A stretch of DNA of 64,000 bases. It comes from Kryptolebias marmoratus. Lineage: Eukaryota; Chordata; Actinopteri; Cyprinodontiformes; Rivulidae. Position 1 is the stretch's first letter; each line of letters begins with the position of its first letter. Under the pieces are notes generated by a model that made no database searches, had not been told where the DNA came from, and saw nothing but the letters and a program-made list of their open reading frames with translations. The position numbers and the translations under genes are program-made. The stretch covers positions 8,296,591-8,360,590 of the forward strand of contig NC_051452.1 of NCBI RefSeq assembly GCF_001649575.2, read 5' to 3'. Shown here piece by piece: positions 25,332 to 37,500 of this stretch.

Positions 25332-25619
25332 ACTGATTTGTTCTTTTTTTTTTTTTTTGGTGCTGAATAGAAAACATTTCTGATGTTTTTCAACGGTTGT
25401 GACACATTTCATCCGACTTTTACGTCACCGAACGATCCGGGTCGATGCCGGTCGTATTTAAGTTATAACGAGAACGACGGACGCGCAAGAAAATCAGATC
25501 TGAGCAGGAGAACAAAAACTTGGATTTGAGCGTAAAGACTTCGTGTGGACGAAGCCTAAGATGGACGACAGCGACGTTTAAAGTCGAACCTTGGAAATAA
25601 CGCCTCTCGACACAAAAAG

Positions 25620-25745
25620 ACCTCAGAGTACGTGTTGGGGACAACTCTCAGCAACTACCGCTACAAGTTTTGGCTCAACGTCTGTAAAGCCGGCTGAGTC
25701 ATAGCCGTTTTAGCTGTGGCAACCATCTTGAATTGGGTTGACTTC
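25620..25745 (+). repeat. CTACCACACC-family repeat copy
   Basis: Carries AACTCTCAGCAACTACCGC, GCTCAACGTCTGTAAAGCCG, and GCAACCATCTTGAATTGGGT in family order. A further 3' fragment (GGTTCATGAGATATTTTGCTAACA) lies at about 26745-26770. Confidence 0.7.
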
Positions 25746-27519
25746 ATTGTTGATGGACAGCCAGCCACACAAAGATAGAGGCAGAATCATCATGGCCTAC
25801 GTTTTGCCTTTCAGTGGTACGGTCCAACCAAACAAATCCCCGAGTTACAGAACAACCTCAGGAGCCAAAGCGGGGAACCGCCTCTCGGGTTTTAAAGGCT
25901 CTGCTTCCAATTGTGTCAGCCCCTGCGGGGTTCGGTGATCCATTTCCGGATCGATGACATGGTGAGAGTCAGCCCTGACCACCGCTGCCACCCCGAGGTG
26001 TCGAATAAAACCGATCGGACTGGATGCCGAAATGAAAGAGAAATAAAAGCAGTTCAGTCATCAGTTCCCCTTCAGACAAACCTGCAAAATGCACTTTGTT
26101 TGATTTATTCACTGAATAAGAAACAGTAAAACATGACTAATCTTTGCCGCCTCCATCAAGCCTTCCGGTCAGTACGTTCACGGATAGATCCGTATCAAAC
26201 AAGTGGCCTCGATGGTACAGCTCGGGTTCTCAGACTGTGATATTTAATAGGACTGTTGAAAAATCTAAATTATGGCAGAAATGCACCAAAACAAATGATA
26301 ATTGATAACTAAAAGTGACAAACTAGAGCTGATGATTTGAAAATTAAAGGTACTCACCGCAAAGTCATGAAGACTGCTCAAAAATATACATTTTTTTAAA
26401 TATTGATGGTGAATATGTCCTTGAATTAGAAAGTTAGAAGCTGAATTTGTCACACCTAAAGTGGCCGAAAGCGGGTCAACAGCATCAACGTCCATGAAGG
26501 CAACTTTTGGGATCGAGACGTCCAACACTTTTTATGTATTTGTACATGTTTTGGGGGAATTCTTGAGTAAAATATGCAGATAAATGGTCTTTGTTTACAC
26601 TGAATGCATACCTGCATTTCAGAATTGCATAACAACGTAAACTCTTACAGACTGCACCGTTTGATTTAAATCAGAATAACTTATGTACCTTTAATTTACG
26701 AGGTAAAAGGAGATCTTTCTGGGAGTTTGATTGAAGTCCATCTGATGGTTCATGAGATATTTTGCTAACACACAGACAAAAGGACAGCACAACATCTCCT
26801 TCCCTCACTCACTGAAGCCTGATATAATCAGAGTTCTCCCATATTCCAGTTATTACGGTTCCTAATCCTCAGTGAGTGTGTATAACACACACCGTCACAC
26901 ACACACACACACACACACCGACCTCTTCCTCAACACGCCGAGGTTCACCATTAACACACTTCAGTCACGCTCCACAGATGGCACTGATTGTGTTTAATTC
27001 CTCCCCCCAACGTCTTGCTGAGTCAGCGATCCGAGGGGGAGGCCGCTGCGTCGGGTTGATATCAGGTCAGGACTCGTCTCCCGTCCCCCCAGTCGTCCCT
27101 TCAGCTGCGTTTTAGTCCCACTATTACCCATCATCCTCAGCAGCAACATGTTTACCTTTAACTGGTTGAATTTAACGTTCACGCCATAGATTTCCTGTTT
27201 ATAGTTTATGCTGTTTTATTTTATTTTTATAATCAAAACGTTCAGCTCATTCAGGAAATGGCTGCTCTGACTTTTGGCGTTTCTAACTTTTATACTTTTT
27301 AAAATATTCAACTTTATTTACCTTTTTTTTTTTTTTTTTTTTTTTGCATCTAACTGCTTCAGAACACAAACAATAATAAATCAAAATATTCGGCTCTTTT
27401 AATTGATGGTTGCTGTGACTTTAGTTCCTGTAAATTTTACAGTTTCAAAATATTTAACTTTATTTACATTTTTTGTTTCATTGAAATGAATGGGGATTTT
27501 TAATTTAAGCTAGTTTCAG
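25746..27519. other. Non-coding stretch with simple repeats
   Basis: Holds a CA microsatellite near 26895-26918 and a pure T-run near 27321-27345. No exon could be supported. Confidence 0.5.
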
Positions 27520-28130
27520 CTTTTACTCTTTGTTTGGCTAATTTTCTTTTTAAGGTACTGTTTGGCTAATATAATCTTTTAGCTACTTTTATGCAAATTT
27601 TAGCTTTAGGCTTCTTTTGTGCTCATTTTAGGTTGTAGCAACTTTTTCTAATTTTCACTGTCAGCTATTTGGTGGTTGGAGCTTTTTATTGCTGTTTTAC
27701 TAGCTTTAGCTTTTAGCTATGGTTTTTCTAATTTTAGTTTTTAGCTGTTTTTTTCTATAATTATCTTTTAGCTACTGTTATGCTAATCTTAGCTTTAGGC
27801 TTCTGTGATGTTAGATTTTAGCTACTGTTTGGCTAATTTTATATTTTAGCTACTGTTATGCTAATCTTAGCTTTAGGCTTCTGTGATGTTAGATTTTAGC
27901 TACTGTTTGGCTAATTTTATATTTTAGCTACTGTTATGCTAATCTTAGCTCCTGTTCAGCTTGTTCACTTTAAGCTTCTTCAACAAAAATTCAGCTAAGA
28001 CTTTCAGAACGCAGCATTCTTCTAGTTTTAGTTTTAGCTTTTACTTTTTCTCCTGCCAATTTTTAGCTTTCAGCTACTGTTTCGCTAATGTTAGCTTTCA
28101 GCTACTGTTGTTCTAGTTTTAGTTTTGAAC
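27520..28130 (+). repeat. TTTTAGCTACTGTTATGCTAA tandem repeat
   Basis: Variants of TTTTAGCTACTG followed by TT(A/T)GGCTAATTTTA recur throughout. Between about 27755 and 27950 a unit of roughly 95 bases is duplicated almost exactly. The reverse-complement flavour of the same TAGCT-rich motif recurs at 52480-52990. Confidence 0.75.
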
Positions 28131-28279
28131 TACAGTTATACCGACTTTCAGACGCACTTTAAAAAGTAGCTGTAAGAAGCGTAATGACATTTATCAGTAC
28201 TCGCTCTGGTAAAAGTACTCAAATGTAAGTACTTGTACTTGGTTTGAACCATATGAATGAATCAGATTCACTTAAGTAA

Positions 28280-28795
28280 AAAAATACAGCTGCTAGTTTG
28301 GTTGGTTTAGTTAGTTTGGTTAGTTTAGTTTGGTTAGTTAGGTTGGTTTAGTTAGTTTGGTTAGTTTAGGTTGGTTTAGTTAAGTTTGTTTGGTTTGTTT
28401 GGTTTAGTTAGTTTGGTTGGTTTAGTTAGGTTAGTTTGGTTGGTTTAGTTAGTTAGTTTGGTTAGTTAGGTTGGTTTATTTAGTTTGGTTGGTTTAGTTA
28501 GGTTAGTTTGGTTGGTTTAGTTGGTTTGTTTGGTTTGGTAAGTTTGGTTGGTTTAGTTTGGTTAGTTGGTTGGTTAGTTTGGTTTAGTTAGTTCAGTTAC
28601 TTTGGTTTGATTAGTTACTTTGATTGGTTTAGTTAGTTTGGTTGGTTGAGTTAGTTTGGTTGGTCTGTTTGGTTTATTTAGTTTGCTTAGTTTAGTTCCT
28701 TTTGCTGGTTTAGTTAGTTTAGTTGGTTTGGTTGGTTTGGTTGGTGGAGTTAGTTTGGTTGATTGAGTTAGTTTGGTTGGTGTAGTTAGTTAATA
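28280..28795 (+). repeat. TTAGTTTGGTTGGTT minisatellite
   Basis: Runs of GGTTTAGTTAGTTTGGTT and close variants cover about 515 bases with almost no cytosine on the + strand. The antisense frame (NQTNSTNQTN) is repeat-encoded and not a gene. Confidence 0.9.
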
Positions 28796-28799
28796 AACT

Positions 28800-31347
28800 C
28801 GTAAACAACCGGAGGGCAGGAATCGTCCCTCGTCTCGGGGGACACGTCGGCCCAGCGTCTCCCGGAGGATTAAGGCCAGGTTGGTCGGCTGAAACAGGCT
28901 GCCCGAGATCCTCCCTCCTAAACGAATCGTGACATTCCGATGCGAGCGGCTGCGCTCCGTGGAGGCGTGATGGTTGACCCAGATCAGGGGGGCAAGCTCG
29001 GCGAGGCGCAGACGGGGAGGGAAGGGAGGCGTTAGAAGGTCCAGCCTGTTGTTGAAAGATAATAAAAAAAGAATTTGACGAACAGTAAGGAAGTCTTTGG
29101 CTCGACGCCACACCTTTTATCTGAAACAAAGCCTGCTGGCAGCTTCAATTGAAGACATCGATTCAGAGATTTAATGAGATCTGACAGCCCTTTCTGACTC
29201 CCACTGCTCCGGATTTAACTCTTTCCAACCTACCAAGCTTTCAAATTTAAAGTTCAGGCAACATAATAGTTAAGTAAAATTGAAACATCACGTCCAGAGA
29301 GGCTTCCTGCGTCCTACAGAGCTCTTAGATGTACGAAAAGGGAAATAAAATCAATTTATCCATTTGTTTCTGCTCATGAGTGTAATCGTGCTCTTCATCT
29401 GAAGTTCCCGTTCGACTGATTTTCAGCTTTGGTGTTTTCGTCCAAAAAGATGTTCCGGTTCAGCCACGAGAAAGCGCTGAAAACAACGAGCTGAAAGGGA
29501 GCAACGAGAAAAGGGCGACGTCGGCTCGCGTTACCGGCAGGATGACAAGATCTGCCTGGAGAGCAGGGTTTGAAGAGAGGCCAGACCTCCCCAAACTGTG
29601 GGGAGAAAAATAAACATTTTGGTTTAAGTTTAGCGTTAAAAGTTAGAGAAGTTAAAAGGACGAGACAGCGTAAAGGTCAGGGTTCAGAATAAGGATTTTG
29701 TCTGGTTTATATTCATAAAAAATTAACTTTAAAACAAAAAGACAAAACTGCAGCTATAATTACACCAAATTTTAAATCTTTTAAAATAAAAATTTAGGTT
29801 AAATCTGTTAGGTTAGGTCATAAAAAGGAAGCCTAAACTTTGATTTATTTTGTCATTAGCATCTTCAGTGATGCTAAATGTGTTTAAATATACAAAAAAA
29901 AATTAAACGATTAAGAAAATAAATATATTTTTTATCTAGTTTGCTTAATATTGTTTCAAGTCAAACCAAACAACCAAATTAATGTTTTATTTCAGAGCTA
30001 ATCAGCCACCGGGAAGTTAGCTTAATTGGCACGGAAGCTAACTAAAAGTAATTAATGATTAAACAAAAGTATTGAAGAAAGTATAGACTGTTTAGTGACA
30101 AATAAAAGTTCAAATTAATTAATAAATGTAATAAACTGTTCACATATTTAGCTAAAAACAAATCTAAGCTAAGCTGGATTTTGAGTTAGCAAGTCATTTT
30201 TGTCGCTAAAGTAAAATAAATAAATAAGCTCCCAAACTAAAAGCTTATAAAAGGTATTAATAAAGAACACGATTTCCTAAAACATTCAGTTTTTGTATAC
30301 GTCCATTTTTTTTTTTTTTTTATAATTAAAAACTAGGATTTTCTTTAAGGCACCCCAAGTTTCAGCTCAGTGTCTGTAAAACTGACCGAATTGGGGCCTC
30401 GGACTGAAATAGTTGCTTTATCTGTTTATTTAGTGAATCAGTTTCTGTTCTGTCAGATAAAACGCCAGCCTGGCCAAGAAATGATCTTGTTTAGAGCCCG
30501 ATTAAAAGTCTTACAACTGACGCTTCGTTTGGGGGATTTGGCCCCACGGACAGCCGGAGGGTTAAGACTTTCTGTCAGCGAAGGAATGGCGTCCCTTCCT
30601 GCGGGAGGTGTGGCACCATCCGCGCTGCAGCTGAAGTCCGGAGCCGGCGTCTGGGAGCGCCTCCGGACGTTCGCCACGACCCCCCGTTAGCCCGTCGACC
30701 CTGCAGCGCTGGGAGGACGCCGAGCGCTTCTCCTGCCGGAAGTAAAAAAAAAAAAAAAAAAGCTGCAGCTGCTTGACGATAATGAAGCTGCACGCCACCA
30801 GGCTCTGTACGCTCCCGCCGCCCGCTGAGCTTGTTTAACAATCAGCACCAACACGGCAGCTTTTATTAGCTTCATTAGCATCCAGCTGAAAAGAGCAATC
30901 CCGCCGTTTCCTGCGCAGATTTTTTTTTGCGGCGCTCTTATTTCCTGAACGGGGCGAGCCTGTTCAACCCATCTGCAGTTGCCACGGTAACCTCCCCCTT
31001 ATCTCTGCTGAGGGGATCTGAAGGGTGTGTTCAACATATTTTTGATTTTGTGGGCTCATTTCTGCACGTTATCTCAATTTTTAGGGCGTTTTTTTTTCTC
31101 ATTACAGATCGATTTTTGCCAGAGCAGCTGTTAGTTGTGTGTTTTTGGTAATTTGTGTCTTTTAAATATGCAAAATGGAGACTCATGAGTGGTAGGATGC
31201 AGTTATCTTGTCGGTTTTTGCCTTCTGTATCAGCACGTGGATGCTGAGACAAAGACCCGAGCCGGCTGGAAGAAACGGCGTGGCACCGGCTCCCTCTGGT
31301 GGTTGATTCTTTAAATTAAATTTTTTTAATGTCTCTTTTTTTGTCAG
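28800..31347. other. Non-coding stretch before the map2 start exon
   Basis: Presumed 5' intron of map2. T-runs lie at 30307-30322 and 30927, an A-run lies at 30746, and a short CTACCACACC-family scrap (TTTCAGCTCAGTGTCTGTAA) lies near 30360. No coding exon could be supported. Confidence 0.45.
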
Positions 31348-31525
31348 ACCCAACAGGTGACCAGTTCCCTTCCCCGGCTTCCCAGAATGGCAGACGGCAG
31401 GCAGCCAGACGAGCGCTGGGCCTCCAACGGCCAGGAGAACGGAGAGAACGGCTACTCCGCCTACAGCTCCGCCTACAGGGAGAACGGCTACCACGGCGGG
31501 GCGGCTGCACACCCTGGATCGACAG
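31348..31525 (+). CDS. map2: map2 start exon (5' UTR 31348-31386, residues 1-46)
   Basis: The acceptor TTTTTTTGTCAG is at 31347, the ATG is at 31387 in CAGAATGG context, and the donor is ACAG|GTAGGC. It encodes [20 protein letters not shown] and continues to PGST, rich in N, G, Y and S. Human MAP2 also starts MAD and is N/G-rich, but this exon lacks the long acidic region seen in mammals. The exon ends in phase 1. Confidence 0.85.
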
Positions 31526-34500
31526 GTAGGCGAATCCGCTGGTATGTGCAGAAGCATGTGCATGCAGAGCAGGGACATCGATTCTCACACACACACACAC
31601 ACATTTCCAGATCAGCGCCGCAGCTGTGAGTGATTTTATTGGCTCTGATGTCCATCAGGGCCAATCAATCCCCTTCAGGCACCGAAACTGGAGCCGCTGC
31701 TGAACGATCCTCTGCAGCTGCAGTTAGAACAGCAGAAAACTCTGCTGTTGTCCGAACAGTATCACAGTTAGGTAGAAGTACACGATACTGCCCAGTACTC
31801 ACCTGATGTGTACTTATGACAGGATAAATAAGGTACAGAGTAGGTTGGTGCCAAGAAAGTTCCCTGTATGTACAAGGTAAGTACCAGGTGTGTACTCAGT
31901 AAGCTCTAGGTACATACCTGTTAGGTACCCAGTAAGTACCAGTTGCATATCTAGTAAAGTACCGGGTCTATACTTTGTAATAACTGGGTATGTGCTTGTT
32001 ATGTACTTGGTAAGTACCCAGTATGTACCAGGTACATATCGAGTAAGTACCAGGTACATACCCAGTAAGTATCAGGTACATATCCAGTGAAGTACCTGGT
32101 CTGTACTTGGTACTAACTGGGTACATAACTGGTATGTACTCTGTAAGTACCAACCAAGTACCAGGTACATACATGGTAAGTACAAAAAACATACACAATA
32201 GTATCAGGTGCATACTTGGTAAATACACAGTTTGCATCATGTCTGTACCCAGTAAAGTACCAGATCTGAGTGTAGTACACGATACTTTCTTGGTACCAAC
32301 TGTGTACTTACTTGATAAATATGTACATATATGGTCTGTGCCTGGTAAAGTACCGTGTACTTACCTGGTAAACAGGTACATACCAGTACCAGGTAAGACA
32401 TGTACCAGGTGTGTACCCAGTAAAGTATTTTTTGCTCCCGGAAGTTATTTGTATCTCATTTCCTTCCTCCCATCCACGTCTCGTCGACCAGGTGTGTCTG
32501 TCTTTCTCTCTCCCTTCGCAGTGGACGACTCGGACAATTTGCCTCCCTCCCCTCCCCCCTCTCCGTCCGCTGAGCAGATTGGGCCCGTGGCACCAGGTAC
32601 ACACACTTTCAAATTAAAAAAAAAAAAACCCTCCTCAAACCCGACGGGATGTGAATGGTGGTGAAAGTGGCACGAACACGAACTACCACTGACTTCAGAG
32701 AGTTTTTATTTCCTGCACGCCACCTGATCAGTTTATCACCTGGAGGAGCACGTGCCACGTGATCCAGCCCTGCTCACAGTTCGCTGACAATCAGCCGTAG
32801 ATATCAGGGCTGTGAACCACTTCTCCTTCAAGCAGAAGTCCACAAGTCGCCACTGGAGCCCTCTCACTCCATTCTTTGTCACCCTTTGTTGTTCCTTCGC
32901 TCGTTCTGTGAACCCCAGAGTTGACTTTCACCTCTTTCGTTTTTGCACGCAATCACAAAAGAATAAAACGATACACTTTTCCAGCAAGAGGCCCTGTATA
33001 CAGGATTGATTTTGGAAGCTAATTCGCTGCTAACTAGCGACCCAGTCCTGTCTGTCCTGGTGCAGATTCTCAGTTCATTCAGGATTTGGTAACCAAGAAT
33101 GTTTTTAAATGTTGCCTTAAATTCAATTTAAGGTTACTGGATGAATCGCAACTCCACCTTCCTGGACTTCAGCTGCTCCTTTTTCAGCATCAGTGAGCTT
33201 AGCTTAGCTTAGCTTAGCAGCTAGCTTCAGCTGGAAGAACAAGGACTCACCGTCAGCTGCAGTCCAGTACGGTGGACTAAGACTCCGTCTGCGGGGGACA
33301 AACACAAGACAGAACTGTCCTCCATGGTTAGCAGCAATCAGACGTTAAACAGATGAATCTCTAAGTCATTTTTTATATGTCTGATCTTTGAAAATATGAT
33401 GTAATTTGATAAAAACAGATTTCAGACAGGTTTTAATCCAAAAAAATACATTAACAGCTCAGATGTTTTGTAAATACAGTGGTCAGAAGGTTTTAGACAC
33501 TCATCACCGACATGAATGTTATATTAGTTTAGAGTTTTTAGGGTTTTATTTTACCCATTTTTTTTCCTGGGTGGGCTGATTGTACGACACAATTATACAT
33601 ACAGTACAGGCTGAAGTTCATACACCTCATCTAATATTTGGTGAAACGTCTCTTTGGACCACAAGCTCTTTATATCTATCAACAATCTTGAGGCTCGATA
33701 TTTGACCACTCCTCTTGGTAGAGTTCATTTAAACTGGTTGGTTTTCTGGCACAGACCCGGCTTCTAATCGTAGTCAACAGATTTTCAGTTTAGTTGAGGA
33801 CTTTGGGACGTCTAACGATAGCATGCTTGAAGAATGTACCACAACATGATGCTACCACCACCATGCTGGACAGTTTAAATGAACTGTCAAAGGTCAAACA
33901 GCTCAATCTTTACCTTGTTTTCAAGTCATTGTGGTAGTATGTCGTATAATCATCCCACCCTGGATAAAGAACGGTTCAAAAAAATCATTAAAAGCCCTAA
34001 ATTAATGACTTTCATGGCCATGGTGAGCGGCTGCAGCTCTCTTCATGTTCAGATGAGGCTAGAGAGATTTTGTCGATTGCATCCCAATGCGTCTTCCATG
34101 CTGTCCGGCTTTGTTCTCCATGTCTCATCCATGTGTCTCCCTTCCCGTCCCGAAGAAGCTAAAGTAGAGGTTGTGAGTCAGCAACAGCCTGAGGAGGAGG
34201 AGGAGGCTCCAGAGGAGGAAGGAGCCTTTCACTTAGAGCAGACAGATTGTTTAAGAGAGCCCCACAAAGTCCAGACACCTGAGGCCGTCAATGGAGGAAG
34301 TCATCAAGGTGTGTGTGGTGCAGTGGACACTTTTCTTTATGAGAGTGTGTGTGAGTCCATTACCAACCATGCATGAACCTCTCCGGCTCTGTAACGGGTA
34401 CAAAACCTCTCTGCTCTCGGTCTATAAACTGTAACGCAGCTCAGGCTTCGCTGCCGCTTTGTCGCTCTGAACTTTGTAAGCTTCTGCTTCGGTACCTGAA

Positions 34501-37500
34501 GCCGCCATGTGCAGAATGGCGTGACATAGCATTTTTTTTTTTTTGATTTTGAGCTTTATTTAATGCAAAGCACAGCCATTTGCTTTCCCCGAGCGCATCG
34601 TCAACCAGGTTATGGTTGATCGTTTTTGCACTTTAGTGTTGCCAGCTACATTGCAAATGCAAGCGTCACCGTCTGAAACCGTCATTGTAGATCTAAGTGT
34701 CGCCAGAATTAGTTTTCTGTGCATTTCATGTGGAATATTTTGGTTTAAGAAGCTTTGGTCTTCGTACGAGTAGTCCACAAAGTAGTGCTGAATGTACAAG
34801 TCTGTTGTAAATCATTTGCTTTTTTCAGTGTTTTCATTTCATCTCAAAAGCAAAGAATAAAAATGTTTTCCTATTGTTGCCTAGAACTGGTCAATACAAG
34901 TCACCTTTATTGGACATTTATTGTTAAACTAAGAAACTCAAAAGGAAAACACAAGAATTAACAGTTTTTCCATATTTGCCAGCCCAATAGGAATTCAACA
35001 GGTGTACTGTACCATTATTTCTTGTCATCCAATATCATGCAACTCATTCCTTCATTCCAGTTCTGCACGCTGCCTTAGATGCTCTGACCTCCCCTTGTGC
35101 TGTTGTGGCCTGCCCCAAAATACACTGTGCTGTGTGTTTTGCTTGATGGAGAGTTACCGTATCTGTGTGCAGAGAACCTCGGCTGTATGGGCTTTGCTTT
35201 GGTGGATGCTGCAAGCAAAGCTTTTAGCTAATATGGCTCGGTGCAAAGTTGTACAGTATCCTTCAAACTCACAGCTCGGCCAGAGGAGACTGAGGCGTCC
35301 CGTGAGTCAGAGAGGAAAGAAGACGGAAGTCACGAGACGCTGCCGTGTGAGAGAGCAAAAACCGAAGAGGTTGCCTTGGATGAACCCCTCCTTCCCTCTG
35401 TGAAAGAGAAGGATCTCGCTGAAGCCTCTTCATTTAAACAAGCCGACGAAGAAGCTGCTGAAAGCTCCAAGACTTTGGAGTCTACAGTAAAGGAACGTGA
35501 AGAGATTTTACAGACAGAAGACAAATCAAGTCTTCAGACTGAAGAAAATGTGGAAATGATCTTACCAAAAGAACCAGAAGCCCCTATGGATGAAAGCAAA
35601 GAAAAAACAGAGCTAGTTCAAGAAACGGGTAAAGATGACCAAGAGGATGGCATTCAGAAAGTTGATCCAAGTCAAGAAACGGTGCAATCGAAAGCTACAT
35701 TTGATATGTCAGAAGAGCAATGCTCCGGATCCAAAACTTACTTTGAGACAAGCTCAAAAAGCCAAGAAGAGGGGTTGTCACAGAGCTATTATGAGCTCAG
35801 TTTAACAGCAGAGACAAAGTTAAGTGAAGAACACGAATGTGTTGTGGAAAAAGTTGAACAAGAAGAGAAAAAAGTCAAGACAAATCCTAGTAAGATGACT
35901 TTAGAGCAAAGGAGTTTGTCCTTGAACATTACTGGTGGGTCTTCATCAGGACAGACGGGGAAGGCGGACAAGTCGAGAACATTTTCAGAAAGCTTGTATC
36001 CAATCAGCGGGAGCTTTGATGAATCAGAGCTTTCTCCCTCAAGTCCATTTGTGGAGAGTGACATACCCAAGTTTCCCCCCACGGTTTCTATAAGTCCAAC
36101 ATCTACTACGTCAAATGAAGACATCCCAACAAAACCGGAAGCACCTTCCGATGAGCACAGCTCTAGTTTTGAACAGTCAGAAAACCTTTCTGAGATGTTG
36201 GACCTGGCAGGGGCCCTACCCCGCCCATCACTAGAGAGGAGGGAGGTTGACTACATGAGGCGAAAGTCAGTCCCTGCCAATGTATCAGCACTTGCCGGGC
36301 GTTCATTCGACATGTTTGCCGTGGCAGATCAAACATCGAAAGTGGTGGTAGGGGAACGTCAGCTGGAGGAACTTGGCTACTGTGTGTTCAGTGAGTGTTC
36401 AGCACCGATGCCTTCTCCTGCTGATCCACCCAGTCCCGGGCACTCTCTGCACCAGTGTTTCCCCTCTTTGGAGGGTGAAGTAGAGGGCGATCTTGGAGTC
36501 TCGGAAGGTAATGGTATTCAAAAACCAACACAGCAAAGAGATCAGAAAGAAACTGCCACAGAGGTTTCTCAAAAGACAGTGTTGGACAAGAAAGATTCAC
36601 CTGTAAAGACTAGCCTGATTCTCGAAAGAGCTGTGACGAGTGGGATAAAACCAGATCGCCTACGAATCCCAATGACGACTTCGAAAGACAGACTCACTGA
36701 GTTTCGTCTGGAGACAGGTCTGCCTGGGGACCTAAAGATCCAAGCGATTCCTGAGGTCGACATTGAAAAAGACCCCTCAAGAGAAGCTTCTCCCATCCCC
36801 CCCGACAACTCCTTTACTTTCAATCCAACAGAAACTGGAAGCAAAGTGCCTCTCACTCCCATCACCCCGAAGTCCCCACCCGAAGTTTCCCCAACCGAAG
36901 TTTCCCCAACCGAAGTTTCCCCAACCGAAGTTTACCCAACTGAAGTTTCCCCATCCAAAGTTCATCCAGAAACTCAAGTCTCTGGATGGAGGGAAATGAA
37001 AGAAGACTTAACAGAGAAGACTTCTGATTCTAAGCCAGAGAAACTGGAGCTGGACAAAGAGATGACTAAACCCGATCTCGAAGTTCTGAAAGAACAAGAC
37101 GCTCAACAAGATGTGAGCAACACAGGCGAGCCTTCGACGTCATCAGAAGTGTTAGGTTACAGCGTGGAGGAAAAAGATTGTAAGATTCAAAGCGAGCATT
37201 CGAAGCCTGCAAGATTAGAAGAAATGGAAACACAAGAGACATCAAACATTGATCAGAATGTAGGCACAGAGAAAGACAAAAAAGTCCAGTCACAAGAACT
37301 GACTCTGACGAAAGACTTTCCAAGGCCGCAACTATGTTCTCCTATCATTATAATACCCCAAGCACAAGTAGATGAAGAGGTGGAGGAAGACGATGACATT
37401 GAGATGGCTGAAGAACCTCAAGAGGTAATGGAAGAACCCGGGGAGCCTCTGCACCACCAGACAGCTAAAGCAGGAGAGAGTCTAACTAAAGAAGTTGGAT

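Noticed and set aside
28719..29129. 136-aa antisense frame ending in NQTN repeats
   Set aside because: Its C-terminal half is encoded by the TTAGTTTGGTT minisatellite. The remainder has no splice signals or family resemblance.
32107..32664. 185-aa frame through the GTACC minisatellite
   Set aside because: Only the last part (the [10 protein letters not shown] exon, read in another frame) is real. The rest is repeat-encoded.
33879..34155. Upstream extension of the acidic map2 exon as an independent gene
   Set aside because: The segment before 34156 is a pyrimidine-rich intron end with an acceptor. The exon phase fits map2 exactly.
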